Shown piece by piece: positions 25,488 to 33,992 of a stretch of DNA of 36,025 nt. The stretch lies in the NCBI GenBank assembly GCA_001940705.1, contig MEHG01000009.1, positions 1-36,025 of the forward strand, given 5' to 3'. Origin of the DNA: Candidatus Thorarchaeota archaeon AB_25 (GTDB lineage: Archaea > Asgardarchaeota > Thorarchaeia > Thorarchaeales > Thorarchaeaceae). How positions within the stretch are numbered: the first letter of the stretch is position 1; every line of letters begins with the position of its first letter. The position numbers and the translations under genes are program-made. The notes under the pieces are model-generated. The model worked only from the letters and a program-made list of their open reading frames with translations, was not told the origin of the DNA and searched no databases.

Positions 25488-26552
25488 CTACTTGAGGATT
25501 GCATCCAAATCAAGAGCTGCACCAACAATGTTCTCTACAATTGCTAGCTTCTCTTTGTTGTCAGCAGTGACTGTGCCAATCAGACCATCCACAATGTGAC
25601 CAGTTGTATAGGTGTCATGTGCAGTCATCATGATTGGAACACCTAGTTCCCGAGCACGAGCAATAATTCCAAGTTCAGGGCTCATTCCGCCTGTAAGGAT
25701 AAGCAGGTTAGTGTCTGTTTCCAAAGCTGTCAGACAGATATCAGTTCTATCTCCACTGGTAATGACAGCCTTGTCGCGCACTCGTCTGAACCATTTGAGT
25801 GCATTTTCGGGAGCCATGCTTCCAACCATGAATTGGTCAATAAGGAGATCCATCTTGTTAGAGTCTGTAATCATCTGGCCATCTAGGGCTCTCTGAATCT
25901 CGCGGACGGTAGGACTGAACAACTCACGATTAAGATAGATAACACCAACGAGACCAATTCCCCTATCTTCAAGGAATGGACCTATTTGTTCAGTGACAGT
26001 CTTCTTGAGCATTGGAGGAACCATGTTGAGAACTATACTTACTTTTTCGATTCCCTGCTGTTTGAAGAGCTGTATCTGAAGGAGGATATCATCGATTGCT
26101 TCTATATCAGGGAAGTTCACCAGACAGATCACTGATGCTTCGAGTTCCTTAGCTATCTGGGGTGTAGAGAGATTCACGTGCATGAGATGCCATGATGCCT
26201 TAGTTCCTTCAACAATCATGTAATCCAAGCCTTCAGATACTTCGGAGTAACAGGTCTTGATTTGTTTCATCAGTTGATCATGACCTATGCGAAGGAGCTC
26301 GTCATAGCTTGATTTAGTTCGGACAATGGGACAGACACATGAAAGACGTTGCGCCATTCCTAGAAGCTCTTTCATGATAGCTGCATCTTCGTCAATATCC
26401 TCAGAACCTGTACTGTACTCATAGCTCTTGGTTCCAGCTGGTTTGAAGTAGCCAACAGACATACCTTTCTCTCTAAGCTTGGCTGCGAGACCAATCGCAA
26501 CCATAGTCTTTCCAGTGAGTGTATCTCCACTAATTACGATATTTTTCGCCAT
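25488..26552 (-). CDS. BioD-like P-loop / DRTGG domain protein
   Basis: 354 residues. The N-terminal domain is a dethiobiotin-synthetase-like P-loop ATPase with GDTLTGKT at 9-16; the C-terminal part (from about 215) is a DRTGG domain. This architecture equals the regulatory N-terminal region of long phosphotransacetylases without the catalytic domain. In archaea such proteins are often encoded beside the ADP-forming acetyl-CoA synthetase, as here (4 bases after its stop), so it probably senses or regulates acyl-CoA synthesis. The start is ATG 26552, with GGAGGG 8 bases upstream. Confidence 0.85.
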   Translation of the reverse strand: MAKNIVISGDTLTGKTMVAIGLAAKLREKGMSVGYFKPAGTKSYEYSTGSEDIDEDAAIMKELLGMAQRLSCVCPIVRTKSSYDELLRIGHDQLMKQIKTCYSEVSEGLDYMIVEGTKASWHLMHVNLSTPQIAKELEASVICLVNFPDIEAIDDILLQIQLFKQQGIEKVSIVLNMVPPMLKKTVTEQIGPFLEDRGIGLVGVIYLNRELFSPTVREIQRALDGQMITDSNKMDLLIDQFMVGSMAPENALKWFRRVRDKAVITSGDRTDICLTALETDTNLLILTGGMSPELGIIARARELGVPIMMTAHDTYTTGHIVDGLIGTVTADNKEKLAIVENIVGAALDLDAILK

Positions 26553-26556
26553 TCTA

Positions 26557-28671
26557 TTACCCTCCAATGGTTATCTTGATATCAACAGCTGATACGCCTT
26601 TTCCCTTCTCATATGCAAATACAGGATTGATGTCAAGTTCTACTATTTCCTCGAAATCTGTGACAAGCTGACTTATTCTCAGGATTGTATCCTCGATAGC
26701 AACAAGATCGCTCGGGTCTTCTCCTCTTACGCCTTCCAAGAGAGACCCCATTTTGGTTTCCTTAATCAATTCTCCTGAGTCACTTCGAGTCATTGGTGCA
26801 AGTCGGAACGAGATATCCTTGAGATAATTAACGAATATCCCGCCAGCTCCGAACATGACGAGAGGACCGAACTGCACATCCCTGGAACAGCCGATGATCA
26901 GCTCTTTCCCCTTCTCTGCCATTTCTTGGACATCCACACCATACACCATTGCATTTGGCATGTGAGTCTTCGCATTGTCAAGAATCTGAAGAAATGCCTC
27001 TTCAACCTGTTGAGGTGTATCTAGACCAATACGAATTCCACCGATGTCACTTTTATGAATGATGTCAGGGCTAGCAATTTTCAGAACCACAGGATATCCA
27101 AGCTCATCCGCAAGGATTTTTGCTTCCTCAGAACTTGTCGCAAGCCTGATTCGTGCAACAGGAATTCCATAGGCTTCAGCAATAGCATGAGCCTCACTTC
27201 CTAGGAGCACGCGGCGGTTATCCTTTCGAACTCTTTCAATTATTTCTGTAGTCTTCTTCTTGTCTACTTTGAATGTAGGTATTGATTCAATTTTCAAACT
27301 ATCCCTGTTCACAGTGTAATTGTAGAGCTCTGCGAGTGCATGAACTGCACGCTCTGGAAAATCAAAGATAGGAATTCTTCCCTCTGTAAGCACAATTCGG
27401 GGGTATACCATGGAGTTGCCTCCCATGAAAACTGCAAGCAATGGTTTATGGGGATACTTCTTGTGGGATTCTACCAAAATCTGTGCGGTTTCTGTTTCCT
27501 TAGTCATTGCTTGCGGAGTAAGAAGTACAATAACTGAGTCTACATTCTCATCACGCAACGAGGCCTCGACGCATAATGCGTAATCTTCAGGTTGTGCGGT
27601 TCCAAGAGCATCAATGGGATTGTAAACAGAGGCAGCTGGAGGCAGATTCTTTTTCAGATACGCTATAGTTTCTGAGGTTAAATGAGCAATCTCCAGTCCA
27701 CTGGCGTCACAAGCGTCAGTAGTGAGAATTCCTGGTCCTCCCGCATTCGTTACAATAGAAACACGGTTTCCAGAGGGTAGTTTCATGTCATCAAAAACAG
27801 CAGCAACATCGAAAAGAGATGCCATATTATTTGCACGTTGAACACCACACTGTTTGAAAGCAACATCATAGGCGGTATCACTACCTGCGAGTGATCCTGT
27901 ATGGGAAGATGCAGCCCTTGCTCCGGCCACACTAACACCCGACTTAACAACAAAGATGGGCTTGGTTGGAACGACCTTTCGACAGGCATCCATGAACTTT
28001 CGACCGTCAACCACAGACTCGATGTATAGAAGGATGAAAGTAGAATCGGGGTCTCTTCCGAATGCTTCCACAAAGTCTGCTTCGTTCAAATGAGCCTTAT
28101 TCCCCAGACTCACGAATTTTGAGAATCCAATCTTTTCCATTAGACTCCAGTCAAGAATACCAGTCATTAAGGCACCAGATTGAGAGGCAAATGCAATAGT
28201 ACCCTTTCCAGGAGTCCCTGCAGAGAATGATGCATTATACGGAGCACTTGTGTTAATGATTCCCAGACAGTTGGGTCCTTGAATCACCATTTCATACTTT
28301 TCTGCGAGCTCAACTAGCTTCCTCTCAGCTTCCTGACCCTCATGACCAATTTCCTTGAATCCAGCGGTTATGATGACTAAAGCACTCACACCTTTCTGAC
28401 CACATTCTTCCACTGCAGGTAGAACATACTTTGCAGGAATTACAATTACTGCAACATCCACATTATTTGCTATCTCAGAAACAGAACGATGCACCTTGAG
28501 ACCTAGTATTTCACCACCACGTGGATTCACTGGATACACTCGGCCTTCAAAACCACTCTCTATCAGATTCCGGAGAACATCGTTACCCAGTTTTCCCATT
28601 GTTGCAGATGCACCAATGACTGCAATTGAGCGTGGTTTGAATAATACATCAATGCCTTTCTGACGGTCCAC
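26557..28671 (-). CDS. Acetate/acyl-CoA ligase (ADP-forming), fused alpha-beta
   Basis: 704-residue fusion of both subunits, which converts acyl-CoA, ADP and phosphate to the acid, CoA and ATP, the energy-conserving step of many archaea. The CoA-binding domain begins KPRSIAVIGAS; the phosphohistidine is H257 in SSHTGSLAGS, and the ATP-grasp domain (from about 490) has H539 in IIHKSDIGGI, the second phosphate-relay histidine. The start is GTG 28671 with no clear ribosome site; ATCTTATAAC at 28721-28730 looks like a TATA box. Substrate (acetate or longer or branched acids) is not visible; the beta-oxidation neighbours suggest acetyl-CoA or another end product. Confidence 0.93.
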   Translation of the reverse strand: MDRQKGIDVLFKPRSIAVIGASATMGKLGNDVLRNLIESGFEGRVYPVNPRGGEILGLKVHRSVSEIANNVDVAVIVIPAKYVLPAVEECGQKGVSALVIITAGFKEIGHEGQEAERKLVELAEKYEMVIQGPNCLGIINTSAPYNASFSAGTPGKGTIAFASQSGALMTGILDWSLMEKIGFSKFVSLGNKAHLNEADFVEAFGRDPDSTFILLYIESVVDGRKFMDACRKVVPTKPIFVVKSGVSVAGARAASSHTGSLAGSDTAYDVAFKQCGVQRANNMASLFDVAAVFDDMKLPSGNRVSIVTNAGGPGILTTDACDASGLEIAHLTSETIAYLKKNLPPAASVYNPIDALGTAQPEDYALCVEASLRDENVDSVIVLLTPQAMTKETETAQILVESHKKYPHKPLLAVFMGGNSMVYPRIVLTEGRIPIFDFPERAVHALAELYNYTVNRDSLKIESIPTFKVDKKKTTEIIERVRKDNRRVLLGSEAHAIAEAYGIPVARIRLATSSEEAKILADELGYPVVLKIASPDIIHKSDIGGIRIGLDTPQQVEEAFLQILDNAKTHMPNAMVYGVDVQEMAEKGKELIIGCSRDVQFGPLVMFGAGGIFVNYLKDISFRLAPMTRSDSGELIKETKMGSLLEGVRGEDPSDLVAIEDTILRISQLVTDFEEIVELDINPVFAYEKGKGVSAVDIKITIGG

Positions 28672-28720
28672 TTTTTTGCACGACCCAGGGTTGGTCTGAG
28701 TCGGTCGTCAAAATCAGCTG

Positions 28721-28730
28721 GTTATAAGAT
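28721..28730 (-). promoter_or_regulatory. TATA-like box for ADP-forming synthetase
   Basis: ATCTTATAAC on the minus strand, about 50 bases before the GTG start. Confidence 0.4.
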
Positions 28731-28842
28731 ATCGCTTGTAGGACGACATCAAAACAACAATGAATCTGATTTGAATACCGACCTAGTATTACTCGCAATC
28801 ATATTCACGTATGACGCTGAACATACTCAGGTGATTATCGAG

Positions 28843-28983
28843 ATGAAGCTCGTAACCTTACACATTCCGGAAACTTATGTGGATGGACTAGAAAAACTTG
28901 TTGAAAGTAACCTCTATCCAAACAGATCAGAAGCCATCCGAATCGCTATTCGCGACCTGCTCAAGAGAGAGCTGTGGGGTTGA
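28843..28983 (+). CDS. Ribbon-helix-helix (CopG-type) regulator
   Basis: 46 residues, essentially one RHH unit: strand KLVTLHIPE, helix TYVDGLEKLVESNL and helix SEAIRIAIRDLLKREL after NR. The dimer would bind an inverted repeat in DNA. ATG 28843 is chosen because AGGTGA lies 8 bases upstream; an open frame from 28771 would add 24 residues unlike the family. It is followed by a hairpin with a T-run (28991-29018), so it is probably a single-gene unit, upstream of two paralogous genes that have a 16-bp palindrome before them. CATATTCA, half of that palindrome, lies 36 bases before its own start. Confidence 0.85.
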   Translation: MKLVTLHIPETYVDGLEKLVESNLYPNRSEAIRIAIRDLLKRELWG

Positions 28984-28990
28984 TCACATG

Positions 28991-29018
28991 ATGGAGCCCC
29001 ACAAGCTCCATTCTTTTT
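28991..29018 (+). terminator. Hairpin terminator after the RHH gene
   Basis: A 7-bp stem (ATGGAGC and GCTCCAT) with a 7-base loop, followed by tctttttccc, begins 8 bases after the RHH stop. Confidence 0.75.
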
Positions 29019-29119
29019 CCCAACATCCGAGATTCATTCAAATGTGAACTAAGAGTCGGAGCTTTGTTAGCACGCCTCCATTGGGGGAGCTATCTATAGA
29101 AGAAACTTTGATATTATCT

Positions 29120-29135
29120 CATATTCATGAATATG
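29120..29135. promoter_or_regulatory. 16-bp perfect palindrome, candidate operator
   Basis: CATATTCATGAATATG lies 10 bases before the TTG of six-cysteine copy 1 and about 20 bases after the TATA-like TATCTATAGA (29091-29100), near the expected transcription start. RHH dimers bind such inverted repeats, and an RHH gene is the next gene upstream. The same half, CATATTCA, is at 28800-28807 before that RHH gene. Confidence 0.45.
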
Positions 29136-29145
29136 TAATAAGAGA

Positions 29146-30159
29146 TTGTGCCTGAACACAACTAGGAGTGTCACCAAAATCCGTCCAGAAGCTTCCCGAG
29201 TGAATGCGGAACCAAGCACAGTGTCAGACTCTACAGATAGTCCTAGTCATCTTGTAAGAGGCTGCCCTTGTTATCGCGAGTTTGGTGAAGAGAAAGTCTG
29301 TTTGAACAATGATAGTGTTTTTCCAGTCAATGCAATCTCGGTAGACCCAAGTTTCTTCAGTCAACTCGATTCAAGATCATTACTTGAGGAATTCCAAAGC
29401 GATAACCAAAGCATGTGTTATCTCCTTATGTTCCTCGATAGAGAAGAAGGATTCTGCTATTGTGTGAGTCAGAACCAACAAATTTGCATTAATGAGAAAG
29501 GTGTCAAGGTGTCAGAGATTGACAGCGCATTGCAATTCGTAACCTCCTCTGAAAAAAGCAGAGATGGTGTTCTTTGTTCTGACTGTCTATACAGGTACCT
29601 TAGAACCTTGGGTGAGAGTTCAGAGGGCTTTCTGACAGACGATGAGAGACAGGGGATCATTGCGACCTATGTCCGTGAGCTAGCCACCAATATGGCAAAG
29701 CAACTCAGTGGTTATGAGGGGGGTGGAAACCCCACAGAGTTCAATAACCATCTATGGGGCTATCTTAGAGAGATTAATAGAAGCCGCTCTCACTGGGCAT
29801 CGATGATTCTCAATCTGAAGAAAATGAAGACAGAGGAGGACCTGATTGATTTGGTAGACTCCTATAGAACTCTTGCACGTCTGGAGTCCGTTTTTCTATT
29901 TCAGGTTTTATCCCTTGATGATCCAGCTGATGAAACAGATCCACTCAGTATCCTTCGTTTTATGGTTGGCGTTTCTGAGAAAGTCATCACTGTTAACAAT
30001 GCAATACGTGAGAGAACAAACAGCCTCGTTGAACGTGATGCCATTCCTGACAATATTCGGGAGATGCTTGCCCAGCATTCTGAAGCGAGAAAGACAACAG
30101 AGTACAAGTTCAGCAATCTTGTTTCTGCCCTTCACAATATAGACACACATGCTGCATAA
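29146..30159 (+). CDS. Six-cysteine family protein, tandem copy 1
   Basis: 337 residues from TTG 29146, no family recognised. Residues 36-150 form a conserved domain beginning LVRGCPCYREFGEE; six cysteines are shared with copy 2: C40, C52, C91, C106, C144 and C147 (the last two in LCSDCLY). The spacing C-x11-C-x38-C-x14-C-x37-C-x2-C is identical in both copies. C2, C42, C104 and C114 are not shared. The rest (about 165-335) is predicted mostly helical with no signal peptide or membrane segment, so cytoplasmic. The cysteines could bind zinc or an Fe-S cluster. The start is uncertain: no strong ribosome site, in-frame GTG at codon 19. Confidence 0.75.
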   Translation: MCLNTTRSVTKIRPEASRVNAEPSTVSDSTDSPSHLVRGCPCYREFGEEKVCLNNDSVFPVNAISVDPSFFSQLDSRSLLEEFQSDNQSMCYLLMFLDREEGFCYCVSQNQQICINEKGVKVSEIDSALQFVTSSEKSRDGVLCSDCLYRYLRTLGESSEGFLTDDERQGIIATYVRELATNMAKQLSGYEGGGNPTEFNNHLWGYLREINRSRSHWASMILNLKKMKTEEDLIDLVDSYRTLARLESVFLFQVLSLDDPADETDPLSILRFMVGVSEKVITVNNAIRERTNSLVERDAIPDNIREMLAQHSEARKTTEYKFSNLVSALHNIDTHAA

Positions 30160-30222
30160 TAACTTCTAAATGGTCACTAGTTGTTATCAGGACCTGTTCT
30201 GTAGAGCGTTTTGAGGAAACGC

Positions 30223-31221
30223 ATGCTTGAGTTGGAGAAAAGGAACGTGTTTGGAACTAGCAGTAGTAAGCAGGAGCAAGAATCAAGCATCAAGCTAGTC
30301 AGAGGGTGTCCAGTGTACAAGGTATTCGGAGACGAGCGGCTCTGTGTAAATGATGACAGAGTTCTGGAAATCGATGCTATTGAGATAGATCCCTCTATTT
30401 TCTCGTTTCACTTTGATAAGGACAGCATGGAGGAAGAACGGGCGTCTGATGGCAATGTCTGTTATGCGTCAATCTACATCAACTATCAAGACAACAAAGT
30501 TTACTGTATCTCACAAGGATGGGTCTTGAGAATCCATGGACAAGATGTACCAGGAAATGACCTAGAAGATGCAATGCAGTTTCTTTCGACCAAGGAAATC
30601 ACAAGCAGTGCAGAGCTATGTTCTGATTGCCTGTACAAATTCATACTGACACTTGGTGACACTTTTTCAGATTTATTGACTGAGAAAGAGAAGACTGATG
30701 AAGTGAAGAAATATGTCGATAAGTTCTCACTCATGATTGCAGTGAAACATAGTCAAACTGACCAGATGATGGAACCCATTGGAACAGAAGATGATATTGA
30801 AGAAGGAATCGATCATTTTCAATTCCTTCGAAATTACTTGGTTCAGATCCTTGACCAACAAAGCTATTGGACAAAACTTGGTAATAATCTTGAGGAAGAG
30901 CAAGCTGAAGGCTGGGTACAGAATTTGGTCACGATGAGAGAGAAATTGTCCAGATTGGAATTCCAGTTTTATAGTCAAACCCTACAACTCAGGGACATTA
31001 ATGAGTTCAATATGCTCATCAAGATGCTTCAATATGTTCTCATGTCATCTGACGAAATTCTTGTTTTGAATGACTTGATTCATTCTGAGATCAGATCCGA
31101 TAAGTTCCGTGAGCTAGTTAAGAGGGATGACCGGTTGAAAGTTCTTGAGGGGTATGCCGAGAAGAGTCGCACTATCGAGCATAATTTTGGGAACATTTTG
31201 CAAATCCTGACCAAGTTGTAG
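30223..31221 (+). CDS. Six-cysteine family protein, tandem copy 2
   Basis: 332 residues from ATG 30223 (GAGG six bases upstream; in-frame TTG 30211 is an alternative). It shares with copy 1 LVRGCPxYxxFGxE, CxNxD, AIxxDPSxF, YCxSQ and LCSDCLY, and the six cysteines C29, C41, C80, C95, C133 and C136 at the same spacing. The C-terminal half is helical and acidic and diverges more (KLSRLEFQFYSQTLQL against ARLESVFLFQVLSL). The two genes are 63 bases apart on the same strand and arose by tandem duplication. The function is unknown; nothing here resembles an enzyme active site. Confidence 0.8.
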   Translation: MLELEKRNVFGTSSSKQEQESSIKLVRGCPVYKVFGDERLCVNDDRVLEIDAIEIDPSIFSFHFDKDSMEEERASDGNVCYASIYINYQDNKVYCISQGWVLRIHGQDVPGNDLEDAMQFLSTKEITSSAELCSDCLYKFILTLGDTFSDLLTEKEKTDEVKKYVDKFSLMIAVKHSQTDQMMEPIGTEDDIEEGIDHFQFLRNYLVQILDQQSYWTKLGNNLEEEQAEGWVQNLVTMREKLSRLEFQFYSQTLQLRDINEFNMLIKMLQYVLMSSDEILVLNDLIHSEIRSDKFRELVKRDDRLKVLEGYAEKSRTIEHNFGNILQILTKL

Positions 31222-31226
31222 ATTGA

Positions 31227-31805
31227 CTAAACCGTAAATCTTTGGTCAGAAAGAATAGTATCTACCAAGTGTTCGACCGTTGGGTTCTCTTCATTCCGGT
31301 TCCATTCTTCTGCAAACTCTTTGAAAAGCGCAATGTCCTCCAATACGGCATCAGCCAATTCTCTCAAATCTGAGATTTCAACTTCAGGGCCACTTCCAAG
31401 ACCAGGGCAGATTTCTTTCATGGCACTAAGACCCCAAGTCTTCTCATCGCCACCATCCCAGAAAACAAATGGAAAGGACATACACACCATTGGTCGAATT
31501 GTATGTATCATGCAGAGATTGTCCTTCAAGAATATACAATCTCCATTCTCCATTTTCTTTAGTGCGACATGGGCAGGTCCTTGCTCAGTGTTTACTACTG
31601 GAGTATCGCGTAGTCCTTCCGGCGAGTCAGAACTTGATAGGAGATAAAAATCAAATGCTCTGATCACTTCGCTTGATTCAAGACCCAGTCCCATGGAGAT
31701 TCGAACTATATCGCGTCCTGTGACTGTTACTAGTAGAGCTTCCTCTCTACAACATGCACCACACTTTATGCATTCAAACTGGATGCGGCTATCTTCAGGA
31801 TTCAC
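31227..31805 (-). CDS. YkgJ-like CxxCxxCC cysteine-cluster protein
   Basis: 192 residues. The N-terminal C12-x2-C15-x2-C18-C19 motif (CIKCGACC), then GDCIFLKDNLCMIHTIRPMVC and CMSFPF are the hallmarks of the YkgJ/UPF0153 family, thought to bind zinc or an Fe-S cluster. The function of that family is not settled. Starts with GTG 31805, with GGAGG 7 bases upstream. It follows the aminotransferase by 39 bases on the same strand, and converges with the six-cysteine copy 2, the stops being 5 bases apart. Confidence 0.85.
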   Translation of the reverse strand: MNPEDSRIQFECIKCGACCREEALLVTVTGRDIVRISMGLGLESSEVIRAFDFYLLSSSDSPEGLRDTPVVNTEQGPAHVALKKMENGDCIFLKDNLCMIHTIRPMVCMSFPFVFWDGGDEKTWGLSAMKEICPGLGSGPEVEISDLRELADAVLEDIALFKEFAEEWNRNEENPTVEHLVDTILSDQRFTV

Positions 31806-31844
31806 AAGGTAATCCTCCAGTATGCGTACATCATTTTGAAGGGA

Positions 31845-33011
31845 CTACAGCAGTGTCGGAAGGAATTCAGAGAGCACTGAGAGACCCTCTTTTATCACAG
31901 ACCGATCAGTTGCATACGAGAAGCGGAGGTGGTTGTCATAATCCTTTCCAAAAACAATCCCAGGTGTAGATGTGACCCCGGTTTTCTTCAGAATCAATTC
32001 CGCAAGAGTATTACTGCTAAGGTTGTATGCTGAGAAATCTGGAAACACATAAAATGCACCCATTGGATTAAGGCAAAAGATACCATCCATATTGTTGAAC
32101 ATATTAGTAATCTCATCACGTCGTTTCTCGTATTCTGTCGTCATCATCTTGATTGAACTCTGATCTCCTGTCAGAGCCTTTGTCCCAGCGTATTGAACGA
32201 ACGATGTCGCACAGGAAGTCGTGTTCTGTTGTATACGGACCATATTATTGATAGTTTCCTTATTGCCAACAGCAAACCCAAGTCGCCATCCAGTCATCGC
32301 ATAGGTTTTTGAGAACCCGTTTATGACCAAGGTATGCTCCAGGTTGGGGTCAATCTCTAACATCGATGGCTGTTTGAACCCATTATAGACCAACATCTCA
32401 TAGATCTCATCAGAGAAGACAACAAAATCATGGTCCACAGCGAGATCATGGATCAATTTCATTTGATCTTTGTCAAGGACACCGCCAGTCGGATTATTTG
32501 GGGTGTTGAGTACTAGAGCAGTGACTGTTTTAGAACAACTGTTTTTGAGCGCTTCTTCATCAAGACCATACCTAGGATGTGTATTGACATCTACAGGTTT
32601 AGCACCTACCGTCCTAATCAGGCTTCGGTAAGTTGGCCATGCTGGTGAGAGTACCAGAACATCATCTATTGAATCGAGTGTGCTGAGAAATCCTTGAAAG
32701 AGAGCCATCTTTGCTCCAGGAGTCACAATGACATTTTTGGACCCATCTATCTGGATTCCACGGCCAGAATAATGGTTTTCGATAGCATCGAGAAGAGGAG
32801 GAATTCCTCTGGCAGATGTATACCGTGTAAAACCATGCTCCAGAGCTTCAATTCCCGCAGCAACTATATGAGGCGGGGTTGGAAAATCAGGCTGACCTAC
32901 CTCAAAATGGTAGATACGCTTCCCTTCAGCTTCAAGACGTGTTGCTAACTCAAACATCTTGAGGGTTCCGGAGGCAGGAATCCGCTCCATAGTGTGAGAT
33001 GTCCAGTCCAT
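31845..33011 (-). CDS. PLP-dependent aminotransferase, class I/II
   Basis: 388 residues from ATG 33011 (GGTG 6 bases upstream; an in-frame TTG 33050 would add 13 residues). Fold-type I aspartate-aminotransferase family: NTPNNPTGG (N173), SDEIYE (D201), GFSKTYAMTGWRLGF with the Schiff-base lysine K235, and a C-terminal HLRFSYA with the substrate arginine. It transfers an amino group between an amino acid and a 2-oxoacid; the substrate (aspartate, alanine or aromatic) cannot be told. The neighbours, DUF362 upstream and YkgJ-like downstream, do not point to a pathway. Confidence 0.9.
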   Translation of the reverse strand: MDWTSHTMERIPASGTLKMFELATRLEAEGKRIYHFEVGQPDFPTPPHIVAAGIEALEHGFTRYTSARGIPPLLDAIENHYSGRGIQIDGSKNVIVTPGAKMALFQGFLSTLDSIDDVLVLSPAWPTYRSLIRTVGAKPVDVNTHPRYGLDEEALKNSCSKTVTALVLNTPNNPTGGVLDKDQMKLIHDLAVDHDFVVFSDEIYEMLVYNGFKQPSMLEIDPNLEHTLVINGFSKTYAMTGWRLGFAVGNKETINNMVRIQQNTTSCATSFVQYAGTKALTGDQSSIKMMTTEYEKRRDEITNMFNNMDGIFCLNPMGAFYVFPDFSAYNLSSNTLAELILKKTGVTSTPGIVFGKDYDNHLRFSYATDRSVIKEGLSVLSEFLPTLL

Positions 33012-33108
33012 ATGAAACACCACTTGTGGGCCATTGCAGGCGATATTCAAACCACCTTAGAGGTCTAATCGCTGGTTTTAACACCATGATAAAGTCTTTC
33101 CTGATGAC

Positions 33109-33933
33109 CTATTTTTGGAAAAGCTGATTTAGTTCCTCAATCTGATGGTCTGTACCTCGCACAGTGATTCTATCGGGTATAGCTTCTCCCATACCGAGTG
33201 TGTGAGCAGCTCGCAGATGTTCTACCTTCATAGGGTCAATTCCAAGAAGATTCGAACAGAACGCATCCACAGCAACAGGGTCAATTCCAACCACCACTCC
33301 CCCAACATGCTTTGATTGTCCATCATCTCTGTTTCCTATGACAACATCAGTTAGGTCAATCACCGTGAGATTGGGTCTGTATGCTGTAAGGAGGTCCATC
33401 AACACACTATCAATGGAGGTATGATAGATGCTCTTATCCAGTTCGGGTAGGAGTCCAAAGAGATTCTTAATCCCTGCACCTATTGTGCAGATTTTTGGTT
33501 CTGCCTTCAAAGTGGCCACATTGATGAAGAATGCATCTTCATGAAGAATTCGGGGCATTTTCCTGTCTTCAAAGTAATGACCTGAGAACATGACTGAAGT
33601 CATGTCAACGTCTGAGAGGTTCACAAGCTCCACCTGTTCATTTTCAAGGTCAGTGTAGCCACATTGTAAGAATGCATCTCCCGTGTTTCGTAAAGGGGTA
33701 TCACTTTCTACTATACTAACAGGACCAAGAGAACCGAACATCCGAATGACAGCTCGAACCATATTCACATCAGTATTGCCAGGAAGGTTTGGATCATAGA
33801 TTGATGGTTTGATTACAACACGTGTTGTGTTCTTAGGAGGAACTATAGGTTCATTCAGCTTTGAGAGAGCTGAACTCAACGCTTCCCCTGGACTTCTTTT
33901 CAGTCCAATGGCAACCTCAGACTTAGACTCCAT
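33109..33933 (-). CDS. DUF362 domain protein
   Basis: 274 residues of the DUF362 family: VVIKPSIYDP, SIVESDTPLRNTGDAFLQCGY, IGAGIKNLFGLLP, and VVGIDPVAVDAFCSNLLGID all match the domain. Some DUF362 proteins carry Fe-S ferredoxin domains; this one has none, and its few cysteines do not form a cluster motif. The function is unknown. ATG 33933 is divergent from the ThiF-like gene, with only 59 bases between them, including GCTTTAAGT near 33960 that could serve as a TATA box. The aminotransferase follows after 97 bases. Confidence 0.85.
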   Translation of the reverse strand: MESKSEVAIGLKRSPGEALSSALSKLNEPIVPPKNTTRVVIKPSIYDPNLPGNTDVNMVRAVIRMFGSLGPVSIVESDTPLRNTGDAFLQCGYTDLENEQVELVNLSDVDMTSVMFSGHYFEDRKMPRILHEDAFFINVATLKAEPKICTIGAGIKNLFGLLPELDKSIYHTSIDSVLMDLLTAYRPNLTVIDLTDVVIGNRDDGQSKHVGGVVVGIDPVAVDAFCSNLLGIDPMKVEHLRAAHTLGMGEAIPDRITVRGTDHQIEELNQLFQK

Positions 33934-33992
33934 GACGGACCGTAACTGATGTCCAAGGCTTTAAGTGAGCCCCTGTGTTCATTATCTGAGAG

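Noticed and set aside
33012-33050. Longer aminotransferase start (TTG 33050, or an ATC with a GGTGG before it)
   Set aside because: ATG 33011 has a proper GGTG site and gives the usual family N-terminus.
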